From an uncultured Phaeodactylibacter sp. (GTDB taxonomy: Bacteria > Bacteroidota > Bacteroidia > Chitinophagales > Saprospiraceae), in assembly GCA_913057245.1 (NCBI GenBank), contig CAJXNH010000001.1:145254-209253 (forward strand): a stretch of DNA of 64,000 nucleotides, given 5' to 3'. Positions 1 to 9,505 of this stretch are shown piece after piece (the first letter of the stretch is position 1; each line of letters opens with the position of its first letter). Below the pieces are notes generated by a model. It did no database searches and was not told the DNA's origin. It saw only the letters and a program-made list of their open reading frames with translations. The position numbers and the translations under genes are program-made.

Positions 1-2106
1 CCATTTGTCTACGCCTGGAGCAGCGGGCAAAGCGAGGGAGAGATTACCGGGCTGCAGGCTGGAAACTATTCGCTTACCGTAACGGATTCCAAAGGGACCA
101 GCGTACAAGCCACCTTCGGCTTAACAGAGCCTACACCGGTACAGGCAACGGCTGCTGCAACCCAACCAGCGAGTACAAATAATTCAGATGGTATAGCCAG
201 GGTCAATGCCACCGGCGGTACTGAACCTTATGCCTACTCCTGGAGTACGGGAGCAACTACTGCGGAAGCAAATAGTCTCGCACCAGCCGAGCATCGTGTA
301 ACGGTTACAGATGCCAACGGCTGCACAACTACTGCAACAGTAAGCATTAGTGAAAATATTTTGCCGCTGCAGGTCTCCTTAACTGAAGTTGCCTCCATTA
401 GCTGCAAAGGGGAAGCGACCGGCGCAGTTTCCAGTGAAGTCACGGGCGGCAAAGCCCCATTCACTTATGTGTGGAGTGCCGGGCAGGAAAGCGGGAAAGC
501 AGAGCAGCTAACTGCCGGCGCATATACCTTGACGGTTACAGATGCAGCAGGCACAACTGCAACGGCAAATCTCACGCTGTCTGAGCCCGAAGCGCTTTCG
601 GCAGAAGCGCTTGCTGTACAACCGGCGAGCACCAATAATACGGATGGTATAGCCAGGGTTAGTGCCACCGGAGGCACTAACCCTTACACTTATTCCTGGA
701 GTACGGGCGCTGCTTCTGATGAAGCCAGCGGCCTGGCACCGGGGGAGCACAGTGTGACCGTTACGGATGCAAACGGCTGCACCGCCACGGCAACGGTAAG
801 CATCGGCGAAAACATACTGCCGCTGGCACTGAAACTGGAAGTCTCCGCACCTATCAGCTGCAAGGGTGGGTCAGGCGCGCTGAATGCCGCCATCACCGGT
901 GGTAAGCCACCATTTGCTTACGCCTGGAGCAATGGCGCTACTGAACCCCAGGCGGCTGGTCTATCCGCTGGTACTTACCAGCTCACGATTACCGACGCAG
1001 CGGGGACGACAGTAGAGGCTGAGACAACTTTATCAGAACCAGCAGTGCTTTCAGCAAAAGCGACAGCGGTACAACCGGCCAGCACGAACAACAGCGATGG
1101 CGTTGCTAAAGTGACCGCTAACGGGGGCACTGCGCCTTACGCTTACGCCTGGAGCACAGGAAGTACCGGGGAACAGGCAGCCGGGCTGCCACCGGCTACT
1201 CATCAGGTAACGGTAACGGACGCCAATGGCTGCACAGCGGAGGCATCGGTTGTGATTTCCGAGAATATCCTCCCGCTTGAAGTAGAGCTATCAGCAACCC
1301 AGACCATTTCCTGTAGCAGCGCTTCGGACGGTGCTGTAGAAGCGGTTATCAATGGAGGTAAACCGCCTTACACTATTGCATGGAGCGACGAAAGTACCGC
1401 TGGTGAAAACCGTACGGGACTAGGCGCGGGCACTTACGAAGTCACTGTGACCGACGAAGCGGGCAACGAAAAGACAGCAGCTGTTTCCCTATCTGCACCG
1501 GAACCACTTACTGCTGAGTTGGGACGCGTAGAACCTGCTTTCAGCGATACCAGTGAAGATGGAAAGGCAGAGGTAAGCGGGAACGGAGGCACACCGCCGT
1601 ACAAAATCAGTTGGGATAACGGTGCTGAGGGCCCTCTGGTAGAAAACTTAAGCCTGGGACAGCACAGTGTCACCGTCACGGATGCCAACGGCTGTACTGC
1701 AAGTGCCGAATTTGAAATTACAGAAAGAGTGCTGAAGGAACTGACACGTGCAGTTAGCAGCGGTCAGACCATTCAGATGCAAAAGCTGCAGTTTGAAGCG
1801 GACAGTTCCCGGATTCAGGAATCCGTTAAACCTCTGCTGAACGAGATTTATCTCTTCCTAAAGGATAATCCCTCTATTGTAGTGGAAATCGGGGGGCATA
1901 CGAATAACCTGCCTCCGGACGAGTATTGCGATCAGTTGTCTACCGCCCGTGCCCGAGCCGTGGCGGAGTATATGGTAGCTAAAGGGATTCCTTCAGACCG
2001 GGTGTTCTACAAAGGATATGGGAAACGGAAACCCTTGTTTTCCAACCGCACCGAAGATGGGCGAAGGCGGAATCAACGGGTGGAGATTAAGATATTGAGA
2101 TTATAG
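1..2106 (+). CDS. SprB-repeat surface protein with C-terminal OmpA-like domain (5' end missing)
   Basis: The reading frame is open from base 1, so this is the 3' part of a longer gene (about 701 residues visible). It consists of about eight SprB-type repeats of roughly 75 residues. Two forms alternate: one with ISCKG and GGKPPF.YAWS, the other with QPASTNNSDG, GGT.PY.Y.WSTG and VTVTDANGC. After residue ~590 comes an OmpA C-terminal domain (LQFEADSSRI, then IEIGGHT-like, LSTARARAVAEYM, GYGKRKPL, RRRNQRVEI), which normally binds peptidoglycan. SprB repeats are typical of Bacteroidota cell-surface adhesins moved by gliding machinery. The OmpA tail suggests this one is periplasm- or outer-membrane-anchored. 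The repeats are similar at DNA level, so copy number may vary. Signal peptide and start lie outside the window. Family assignment is confident; exact role is not. Confidence 0.9.
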   Translation, partial: PFVYAWSSGQSEGEITGLQAGNYSLTVTDSKGTSVQATFGLTEPTPVQATAAATQPASTNNSDGIARVNATGGTEPYAYSWSTGATTAEANSLAPAEHRVTVTDANGCTTTATVSISENILPLQVSLTEVASISCKGEATGAVSSEVTGGKAPFTYVWSAGQESGKAEQLTAGAYTLTVTDAAGTTATANLTLSEPEALSAEALAVQPASTNNTDGIARVSATGGTNPYTYSWSTGAASDEASGLAPGEHSVTVTDANGCTATATVSIGENILPLALKLEVSAPISCKGGSGALNAAITGGKPPFAYAWSNGATEPQAAGLSAGTYQLTITDAAGTTVEAETTLSEPAVLSAKATAVQPASTNNSDGVAKVTANGGTAPYAYAWSTGSTGEQAAGLPPATHQVTVTDANGCTAEASVVISENILPLEVELSATQTISCSSASDGAVEAVINGGKPPYTIAWSDESTAGENRTGLGAGTYEVTVTDEAGNEKTAAVSLSAPEPLTAELGRVEPAFSDTSEDGKAEVSGNGGTPPYKISWDNGAEGPLVENLSLGQHSVTVTDANGCTASAEFEITERVLKELTRAVSSGQTIQMQKLQFEADSSRIQESVKPLLNEIYLFLKDNPSIVVEIGGHTNNLPPDEYCDQLSTARARAVAEYMVAKGIPSDRVFYKGYGKRKPLFSNRTEDGRRRNQRVEIKILRL

Positions 2107-2173
2107 AGTATGGGGCGGTGCCTGGTAACGGTGCCGCCTCTTCTATCTATCTTTTATGGATTTGAGCATGGGC

Positions 2174-2977
2174 TTACCCATTGCCCAGCTCCACCGCCCG
2201 GTCAAGCGCTGCCTGTGCGCCCGCAATGATGTCATCACGGACCAGGTTTTTATCGTAGGAAGCAAGGGCGGCCTCTGTGGTGCCCCCCCTGGAGCAGACC
2301 TTCTCAATCCACTCCTCACAGGTGAAGTCCGTCTTATTGAAGAGTTCTACAGCGCCCCGGAACGTCTGGCTGACCAATAGTTCTGCCTCAGAGTAAGAAA
2401 AGCCCATATTACGGGCGGCATCCATCATGGATTTCATGAAAAACCAGACGTAAGCCGGTCCACTGCCAGATATTGCGGTAGCCGCATCGATGGCTTCTTC
2501 CCTTTCTACGTACACGGTTTTGCCGGTGGTGTTCAGGAGGTTTTGAACCATGACGAGCTCTATCCGGGTGACTGCATCCGAAGAAGTAAAGGCGGTCATG
2601 CCCATACCAATTTGGGCGGGGAGGTTGGGCATCGCCCGGATCACCTTCTCCGCGCCCAAACTATCAGAGATAGTAGAAAGCTTCACACCAGCCATAATAG
2701 ACAGGAAGACCTGTTGAGGGTCAATAAGCGGTTTGATATGCTCAAACAGTACGGAGGAATCCTGAGGCTTAACCGCAAAAATGACAAGGTCGGACTGTTG
2801 GATGCAGTCTTCTGCCCGGCCATAAACCGTGCCGATGTCTCTTTTGGCCAACTCTGCCGCTTTTTGAGGCGATTTTTCCAGAATCATCATGTCCTCTTTG
2901 CTGGCAATATGAGAGCGCAGGAAGCTTTGGGCGTAGGTAAGCCCCATGTTGCCGCCGCCAATGATCAGTATTTTCAT
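2174..2977 (-). CDS. proC: pyrroline-5-carboxylate reductase
   Basis: ProC performs the last step of proline synthesis, the NAD(P)H-dependent reduction of 1-pyrroline-5-carboxylate to proline, in the cytoplasm. The 267-residue length fits the family. The N-terminal Rossmann motif GGGNMG lies at residues 7-12, followed by VIFAVKPQ and the C-terminal dimer/active-site signature AISGSGPAYVWFF with SRGGTTEAAL further on. The ATG start directly precedes the Rossmann strand. It is transcribed alone, convergent with the SprB gene and divergent from the YceI gene. Nothing odd is seen. Confidence 0.93.
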   Translation of the reverse strand: MKILIIGGGNMGLTYAQSFLRSHIASKEDMMILEKSPQKAAELAKRDIGTVYGRAEDCIQQSDLVIFAVKPQDSSVLFEHIKPLIDPQQVFLSIMAGVKLSTISDSLGAEKVIRAMPNLPAQIGMGMTAFTSSDAVTRIELVMVQNLLNTTGKTVYVEREEAIDAATAISGSGPAYVWFFMKSMMDAARNMGFSYSEAELLVSQTFRGAVELFNKTDFTCEEWIEKVCSRGGTTEAALASYDKNLVRDDIIAGAQAALDRAVELGNG

Positions 2978-3059
2978 AAAGTTGAATTTTTCAAAGGTGG
3001 TCTGGATGAGGCGTAAAGCTACAATTTACCAGGAATAAGCAGAAATTTTCATTTCGATG

Positions 3060-3104
3060 TTGCAACTTTGATTGTAAGCACCTAAATTTGTGCCAATCAA
3101 AGTT
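3060..3104 (+). promoter_or_regulatory. promoter of the YceI gene overlapped by a palindromic operator-like site
   Basis: TAAATTTG at 3083-3090 matches the Bacteroidota -7 box (TAnnTTTG). A TTG at 3060-3062 lies about 20 bases upstream, as expected for -33. The -7 box sits inside a perfect 11-bp inverted repeat, AACTTTGATTG at 3064-3074 and CAATCAAAGTT at 3094-3104, with an inner GCAC/GTGC pair. A repressor or activator dimer bound here would directly control initiation. The binding protein is unknown. Confidence 0.55.
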
Positions 3105-3115
3105 TAAACATTAAC

Positions 3116-3136
3116 AAGGGTAGCGTTGTTACCCTT
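3116..3136 (+). promoter_or_regulatory. stem-loop in the 5' leader of the YceI gene
   Basis: AAGGGTA at 3116-3122 pairs perfectly with TACCCTT at 3130-3136 around a 7-base loop. It lies about 30 bases before the ATG in the predicted leader. It could affect mRNA stability or translation. No long T-run follows, so it is probably not a terminator. Confidence 0.4.
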
Positions 3137-3165
3137 TCTATAAAAAACAATCAAACCAAACCATT

Positions 3166-3774
3166 ATGAAAAAGGCAAGTATTTTCTCTGTGCTGCTGGC
3201 AGCAGTAGCGATGATCGGCATGAGCTTTACTAATCCCGTTGAAGGCGAAAAAGAACGCCGCACAGTAAGCGTGGCGGAAAGCAACATCGTATGGAACGGC
3301 TACAAAGTGACCGGCTCTCACACCGGCAACATTCAGCTGAAGTCTGGCGAACTGGAGTTCGATGGCGATCAGCTCACCGGCGGTAGCTTCGTTATTGATA
3401 TGACTTCAATCACGAACACCGACCTGGAAGGCGCGTGGAACCAAAAGCTGGTTGGGCACCTCAAGTCAGACGACTTTTTTGGTGTGGAGAAGTACCCAAC
3501 GGCAACTTTCGAAATCACACAAGTGGTTTCCCGCGGTAAGCCGGGCGAATACAAAATCGTTGGTGACCTGACGATTAAAGGTATTAAAAAAGAAATCAAG
3601 TTCCAGGCAGATGTTGAGGATATGGGCGACAAAGCCAAGGCTGTTGCTGAGGTCGTTGTTGACCGTTCTGAGTACAACGTGCGTTACGGTTCAGGCAGCT
3701 TCTTTGACAACCTGGGCGACAAGACCATCTACGATGAGTTTGATCTGCAGATTAGCCTCGTAGTGAACAAGTAA
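3166..3774 (+). CDS. YceI family periplasmic lipid-binding-like protein
   Basis: This 202-residue protein has an N-terminal signal peptide (MKKASIFSVLLAAVAMIGMS, cleavage around residue 22) followed by a complete YceI domain. Visible features are SNIVWNGYKVTGSHTGNI, the FVIDMTSI strand, LKSDDFF.VEKYPTATFEI and GDLTIKGIKKEI. YceI proteins are lipocalin-like barrels that bind isoprenoid or similar lipids; several are stress- or base-induced. It is monocistronic, with a palindromic promoter and a leader hairpin upstream, so regulated expression is likely. The ligand cannot be told from sequence. Confidence 0.9.
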   Translation: MKKASIFSVLLAAVAMIGMSFTNPVEGEKERRTVSVAESNIVWNGYKVTGSHTGNIQLKSGELEFDGDQLTGGSFVIDMTSITNTDLEGAWNQKLVGHLKSDDFFGVEKYPTATFEITQVVSRGKPGEYKIVGDLTIKGIKKEIKFQADVEDMGDKAKAVAEVVVDRSEYNVRYGSGSFFDNLGDKTIYDEFDLQISLVVNK

Positions 3775-3792
3775 TCAGATCAGAAATGATCG

Positions 3793-6700
3793 TCAGTTAG
3801 GAAGGGGAGTGGCAAAAGCCGCTTCCCTTTCTTCGTAGATAGCGCAGCTGAAATAAAAGGTAGCGCCCTTACCCTCTTCTGTGGATAGCCCGATTTGGCC
3901 ATTCTCTTCCTCAATGATTTTCTTGCAGATTGCGAGGCCTATACCTGTACCCGGGTACTCAAGGCTGGTATGCAGGCGCTGGAATATCTTAAATATCTTT
4001 TCCTGGTACTGCGGGTGGATGCCGATGCCATTATCCTCAATGTAGATATAGGGCTTATCGTTTTCTTCCCGGGCCATCACACGTATCATCAGGTCGCGGT
4101 CCGGATGCCGGAATTTTGAGGCATTGGACAGCAGGTGATAGAACAGTAGTTGCCCGTTGCGGGTGTTGATCCAGATTTTTTGGTTTTGGGTAAGCAAGCT
4201 TACATGGTTTTGTCCCTGAAGGCCAGGGATTTGCCCGATGGCATGCTCCACCAGGTCTTTGACGGTGTTCCAGCTTCTTTGCTCGGAGTAGGCGGTGATT
4301 TGAGAATATGCCTGCAGGTCATCAATCAGTTGCTCCAGTTGCTGCGTTCCATTTACGGCAAAGTCAATAAACTCCAGCTCTTCCTGATCGAGCTTGTTCT
4401 CAGCACGGCGGCGCAGCAGCTGCACAAAGCTGGAAATATTACGCAGGGGCGACTTTAGGTCGTGGGCGGCAATGTACGTAAACTGATTGAGCTCCTGATT
4501 GGACCGCCGGAGCTTAGTATTGGAAGCTTCCAGTGCCTGGTTTTGCTCTTTCAAGGCTTTTGTTTTTTCTTTGACCAGCTGATGGAGCTCCCGGTTTTTC
4601 GCCCTGCGGTTGAAGCTTTGGAGGATAAGCAGCATAACTGCTAAAGCACCTATGAATAATAACCAGTAAAACGGGGCAGACTGTGTGAAGGGGCGGTTGA
4701 TTTTGAAGTGGAAAGGTTTGGGAAGGTAGCTGATTTGACCTTTGTCTGTCAGCGCCCTGAGCTCAAAGGTATAGCTCCCGGGCTGCAAGCCTGCGTACCT
4801 GGCCTCTGGAGTCTTTGTAGAAGCCCATTCCTCGTTCAGCCCTTTCAGCCGGTACTGAAAAGTGATGGTCTGCCGGTCCTGGAAGTTCAGGGAGGCAAAC
4901 CTGAATTGTATATTGTTCTCATCCGGGGCCAGACTGGCCACAGGAGCTTTGAGGAACATAGTATCATTAACCTCCGGTGGATAAAGCATTAGCTTTGGCG
5001 ACGATGAAGCATTGATGATTTCGCTGGGCTTAAAGTACATCACCCCTTCATTAGTGGCAATGAATACCTGCTCCCGCCAGAGGGTGATATCATTGATATT
5101 GTTGGAGAGCAAACCGTCCGACTTGCTGTAAGTTACGAGTTGGGTGCTGCCACCGTCATAAGAGGGGGCTATCCAATTGGTAAGCCCCTTGTTTGTTCCA
5201 ATCCAAAGGTCACCCTGTTGGTCTTGGTAAAGCACATTGATGAAATCACTGGCCAGCAAGCTATCCTGGTTGAGTATCCGGTATTCATTGTTTTTGATCA
5301 GAATCAGTCCGTCGCCTCTGGTACTGGCACAAACTGTGCTGTCTGCCAGGATTTCGAAGTCTGTGACCTGAGTGGAGAATACAGGGTGGCGGTTTTTCCA
5401 GAAAATGGTATCCGTTGGCGTGATTTGCATCAAGCCATTGGCTATGGTGTGGGCCCAGATATTTCCACTATGGTCTACGGTGCTGGCGTAAGATCTGCCA
5501 TCGAAAACAGGCTGGACTTTCTCTGCTGTTTTGTCGATCATATCCCAGGGAGCAGCCATCACGTCTATTTGGGCAAGGTCAGCTGCAGCTATCTTTCGAA
5601 TGCCTTGATGACTGGATATGATAAGATCGCCATTTAGGCCTATGCTTAAATTCTTGATGGCTTCCTGCAAGAGGAGCTGTTCCTTTTCCTGGCTATAGTA
5701 AATCAGACCGATGTCCGTAGCCAGGAAGTAATGGCCGGGAAGGGGAATGACAATTTTCAGAATGCGGTTAGTGATATGAAAACCAGGCTTTGCTGTAAGC
5801 GTTTTACGCCCTGTCACCGTCACTTTACCGGCGCTGTCGGGTGTAAGAAATTCGAGGATGTCACTGCGGTTGCCGGTAATCAGGTGCTGATCGGTAGCCA
5901 GTATACTGTTGATAGTATTTTCGGCCAGCCCGTTTGCTTTGCGCACCACCTGTATAGCACTGGCTTGGCGGGGCAAAAAGTAAAGCCCGTTTCCAAGTGT
6001 GGCAATCCAGGCATTGCCTTCTTTGTCCAACAAGACGCTGGATGGTTGAAGGCCCTTTAAAAGGGTTTGCTGGTGAACAGCCACAGTATCGTCCCGAATG
6101 GCATACACTTCAATACCATTTTTCGGCTGTATTACCCAGAGATTATTGTCTTTCAACCGAATGTGACTGTTGAGGTCGCGTCCCTCAATCAGTTCCCTCA
6201 CTGTTTCGGTTTCCGTATTAATCACTAACACATTGCCGTTAAAGTGGCAATAAAGCAAGGGCCCTTTTGAGGCATAGTAGAAATAAAAGACTTCGTCTTT
6301 TGACTTCCCAACCTCAAATTGCTTGTTGATTTGATTGCCGGCTATTTGGAGTAGCTCTGTTCTGTACCCCTTCTTTTTTCTGATCATCCAGGGCTGCCCA
6401 TGATGTTCGAAGACCCAATAATAGGTACTATCCCCCCTGAGGATGTCCGGGTTAACAGGTAGAGGTTTCAGGTCGTCATTGAGCCTGAAGAGGTCACTTG
6501 ACCGGCTTACCCAAAGCCCACTGTCCGCTTTCACAAACTGATGGTCAATGTAGGAGGAAAAGGTCTTGGAAGAAATAGGAGCGATTTGTACCTTGAAGTC
6601 AGGGGTAAGATAAGATAGTGGCCCGAGTGTATTTACCCAAAGCCGGTAGTCTACATAATCTATGCCAATTACATCATTACTGGGTAGTCAATCTTTAGTA

Positions 6701-6939
6701 GTAAGGGTATGAAATTCATAGCCATCAAAGTAGGAAAGGCCAACGTCAGTAGAGACCCAAATAAAACCGGAACTGTCCTGCTCGATGCCATAAACAACTT
6801 TAGAAGGCAGCCCATCCTCAATATCAAAATGGACGAGTTGTTCATCACTGACCTGACTATGCAGAAGGTAGCTGTTCGAAAAAAGCGCAAAAAAAAGAAC
6901 ACACCAGAGTAGGCAATTACCCTTTTTTAGCTTTGACAT
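3793..6939 (-). pseudogene. propeller-type sensor histidine kinase interrupted by one in-frame TGA
   Basis: Read through codon 84, this frame encodes about 1048 residues. In order: a signal peptide (residues ~1-29), a two-component propeller repeat region with many LWVGT/DGLP-like blades, a Y_Y_Y domain (FQYRLKGLNEEW, YTFELRA), one membrane helix (FYWLLFIGALAVMLLIL), a coiled coil, a HisKA box with phospho-acceptor His (YIAAHDLKSPLRN, about residue 825), and a HATPase domain (DNGIGI, GTGIGLAICKKI). A single TGA at 6688-6690 falls in LTTKD-stop-LPSNDVIGI, where the blade consensus has Gly (DGLPSN). The frame is otherwise clean on both sides. No receiver or AraC domain is present. Without readthrough the cell would make an 83-residue peptide, or a signal-less remnant from an internal GTG at 6534. 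Recent nonsense mutation, sequencing error and recoding are all possible. Confidence 0.8.
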
Positions 6940-7007
6940 GATTCGTTCCGGTCAGTGACTCTGAGATTCAGAGCGAAAAGCTACGAAAAAAAGAGTAAAC
7001 TGAGCAC

Positions 7008-8234
7008 TCAGAAGCTCCCAAATAGTGACAGAGCAATGTTTGGATTAAAGACCGTTTTTTGATTGGCTGTTGTTGAAAAACCTGAGATAGGGGCGCTGTA
7101 GGTTAGGGTAGTGAACATTTTGTCACCAAACCTATACCGCAAACCAGACGTCCAGCCTGCATTCCATCGGTTCAACCCTGCGGTTGATTGGGAGCGGTTC
7201 GTCAAATTTAGGGCGGCAAGGCTTTCCTCGCTCCCGTCCGTTCCGCCACTACTATTGGTTGGAGTCCCTGCGCTTGTCCACATATCTGTCTGCCGGGCAC
7301 CGGTAAGGTACGCCATGAAGAAGCCACCTTCCAACCCTAGTCTCGGGGTGATTTGATAACCCATCCGGATGGCAGTGTTGGCGAAGTGCACCATTTCAAC
7401 CTGTTTGGTTAAGTCGACCAGAGCCGGGTTATTGGAGAAGCTGCTGTTGGAAAAGGCGAACTGCCGTTCCTCCACTTGCTGCTCCGCTCCAAGCCGGAGG
7501 TAGCTGAGGTTAAGGCGGCTGTACCATCTTGACCCCTCGGGCTCCCAGGCGAGGAAAACCCCTGCATCATACCCTGTGCTGCCTTGTTCCGGCCCATAGA
7601 GCCCGCTTACGAAAAGCCCGGGCTGCCAGGGGGAATTAGCTGCAGAAGCAGTGGTTTCGGGCTGTTCAGGCAGTGATGGAAAGCTTTGTTCTTCCAATGG
7701 TTCAGGGCTGAGCACCGCAAGAGCGTTCAGTGGAGGGATAGCGGAAAGGGTAGGGGAGAGCGTAAGTGGCTTTTCCTGCTCTATGGATGTCGTTGCACTT
7801 GCTGTCTGTCCATCCTTAACCGGTGCATTAGACTCAGACTGCTTTACAGGGCGGGCAATTGGGGAAGTGTTCAAAGCGGCATTTGGGTAAGGAGCTGCTC
7901 CTGCTGTTGGGGGAGTATTGCCTGCAATGGGTGAGGAGTCGCCCTGGCCAGTAACGTTTGCTTCCTGCTCCGACGGTGAGTGTTCCGGGTCTTGGCTTGC
8001 CCTTGCCCATTCGGAAGGAACCGGCAATTGCCCGATGACTGTATGATGATCGGCATAATCATTTAGCAGCCAACCTGTGCCTATGCCAATGGCCAGCAGT
8101 GCAGCACTCCACCATACCCATACCAACGGGCGGCGCTGTTGAACGGGCATTTCCTGGTCGAGCATTTGCCGCATGCCTGACCAGCCCTCTTCCACCCAAT
8201 CCGGGTCAATATCCGGTGTAAAATTATCCTGCAT
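7008..8234 (-). CDS. putative anti-sigma factor with trans-envelope barrel-like C-terminus
   Basis: This 408-residue protein starts inside the end of the sigma-factor gene (11-base overlap), which strongly suggests translational coupling and an anti-sigma role. Residues 1-37 form a short cytoplasmic segment (DPDWVEEGWSGMRQMLDQE). One membrane helix follows (WVWWSAALLAIGIGTGWLL, about 39-58), then a Pro/Ser/Thr/Glu-rich linker of about 120 residues. The last ~200 residues look like an outer-membrane barrel (alternating strands such as RWYSRLNLSYLRLGAEQQ, ending in ...ALSLFGSF with terminal Phe). It lacks the zf-HC2 and FecR motifs. The role is inferred from context and topology. Confidence 0.6.
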   Translation of the reverse strand: MQDNFTPDIDPDWVEEGWSGMRQMLDQEMPVQQRRPLVWVWWSAALLAIGIGTGWLLNDYADHHTVIGQLPVPSEWARASQDPEHSPSEQEANVTGQGDSSPIAGNTPPTAGAAPYPNAALNTSPIARPVKQSESNAPVKDGQTASATTSIEQEKPLTLSPTLSAIPPLNALAVLSPEPLEEQSFPSLPEQPETTASAANSPWQPGLFVSGLYGPEQGSTGYDAGVFLAWEPEGSRWYSRLNLSYLRLGAEQQVEERQFAFSNSSFSNNPALVDLTKQVEMVHFANTAIRMGYQITPRLGLEGGFFMAYLTGARQTDMWTSAGTPTNSSGGTDGSEESLAALNLTNRSQSTAGLNRWNAGWTSGLRYRFGDKMFTTLTYSAPISGFSTTANQKTVFNPNIALSLFGSF

Positions 8235-8778
8235 GGTTGTAATGCGTTCTGATTAATTGTTTCAGTTTTTGCCTGGCATTGGAAAGGTGCCATTTTGAGG
8301 TGCCGGTGCTGATCCCCAACTGCTTCCCAATTTCCACGTGCGTGTAACCTTCAATAGCGTAGAGATAAAAAACCTCTCTTGTGGCATCCGGTAAATAAGA
8401 TACCAGCTTGAGGATATCCTCCAAATACAACTGGCTCAGGGCGTTGTCAGGTGCAGGCCCGTCCCGGTCTTCCAGATCGAGAAAATGGACCTGATTGTTG
8501 TGCTTTTTGAAGTGATCTGACAGACTGTGGAAAACCAGCCTCCGGATCCAGCCTTCGAGCGATCCGTTGAAGGAGTACTTTTCCAGCTTTTTGAAAACCC
8601 GGAGAAACCCTGCATTCAGGATTTCCAGGGCAACAGATTTATCCTGGGTATAACGCAGGCACATCCGCATCATACTGTTGAAGTACTTGCGGTAGAGCAT
8701 CTCCTGAGCAAGGCGCCTGTTTTTCAGGCAGCCTTCCACCAGCTCTTCATCGGTATATGCGGATGCGTCCTTTGCCAT
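8224..8778 (-). CDS. ECF (sigma-70 family) RNA polymerase sigma factor
   Basis: This 184-residue protein has region 2 (LYRKYFNSMMRMCLRYT, then IRRLVFHSLSDHFKKH) and region 4 (LPDATREVFYLYAIEGYTHVEIGKQLGISTGTSKWHLSNARQKLK), the two domains of an extracytoplasmic-function sigma factor. I chose the ATG at 8778 (MAKDASAYTDEEL); the frame extends upstream to a weaker GTG at 8880, giving a long non-conserved tail. Its 3' end overlaps the membrane protein that follows, the standard sigma/anti-sigma arrangement. It lies downstream of two envelope-protein genes and probably controls envelope functions. Confidence 0.88.
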   Translation of the reverse strand: MAKDASAYTDEELVEGCLKNRRLAQEMLYRKYFNSMMRMCLRYTQDKSVALEILNAGFLRVFKKLEKYSFNGSLEGWIRRLVFHSLSDHFKKHNNQVHFLDLEDRDGPAPDNALSQLYLEDILKLVSYLPDATREVFYLYAIEGYTHVEIGKQLGISTGTSKWHLSNARQKLKQLIRTHYNHAG

Positions 8779-8898
8779 ATTAAAATTGGTTCCTAGACAA
8801 ATCTCGTGATTTAGAGTCAAGCCAAAAAGGAAATCAACGCTCTCGTTGGTTGCTTTTGCTTCCCTTTTCGACTTGACCACGAGATTTGACCAAGAAGG

Positions 8899-9504
8899 CT
8901 AAAATTTAACGCCTATTTGCAGTTGTATACGCCGGAACTTCCATTCCTGCGTAGTCTGCCGGTCACCCCACCACCAGCCAAAGTGCTCAAACGTCGACTC
9001 AGCTGCCTGAAACTGAAAGCCCAGGCTTAGCAACAGGCATAGTTCCTGACGGATGGGGACTTCCAGGCCCAGCGCCCCGTGAGCATTAAAACCGCCTTTT
9101 GCATCAACCAGCAGGGTTTCATCGTCCCTCCTGTTAAGCGCTGCCCCGTAACCGGCAGCCAACTGCAAATAAGGCTGTACGCCAGTCTGGAAAGGGTCAT
9201 AAAGCTTACAAACAGCCCAAAACGGGAAGTAGCTGTAGCCACTGTTGAACTGATAGCTTTGTGCTCCAACTCCTCCACCTATCCCAAGATAACGTTTTAT
9301 CCGGTAGGTGCCAACGTATTGCAGAGAGGCACCGGCCTGTATTTCTGAATCTGAGGACCCAATCAGGCTGCCATAGTGCACTTCATGTGCCCACCGGGGC
9401 TCGAATATGCTTTCAGTATCCTGCTGTGCCTCAACTGCGCCTGGCAGGAGCAGCACCAAGGCTGTAAATACGGCAACAGCCCATACTTTTGTATGCTGTA
9501 CCAT
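8899..9504 (-). CDS. outer-membrane barrel-like protein, unknown function
   Basis: This 201-residue protein has a signal peptide (VFTALVLLLPGAVEAQ, cleavage about residue 26). The mature part is rich in alternating Tyr/Gly strands (YLGIGGGVGAQSYQF, YLQLAAGYGAAL, LQIGVKF with terminal Phe), typical of an 8-10-stranded outer-membrane barrel. Its start lies one base beyond the stop codon of the LVIVD lipoprotein gene, so the two are surely co-transcribed. The sigma factor follows 120 bases later. No specific family was recognised. Confidence 0.7.
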   Translation of the reverse strand: MVQHTKVWAVAVFTALVLLLPGAVEAQQDTESIFEPRWAHEVHYGSLIGSSDSEIQAGASLQYVGTYRIKRYLGIGGGVGAQSYQFNSGYSYFPFWAVCKLYDPFQTGVQPYLQLAAGYGAALNRRDDETLLVDAKGGFNAHGALGLEVPIRQELCLLLSLGFQFQAAESTFEHFGWWWGDRQTTQEWKFRRIQLQIGVKF

Positions 9505-9505
9505 A

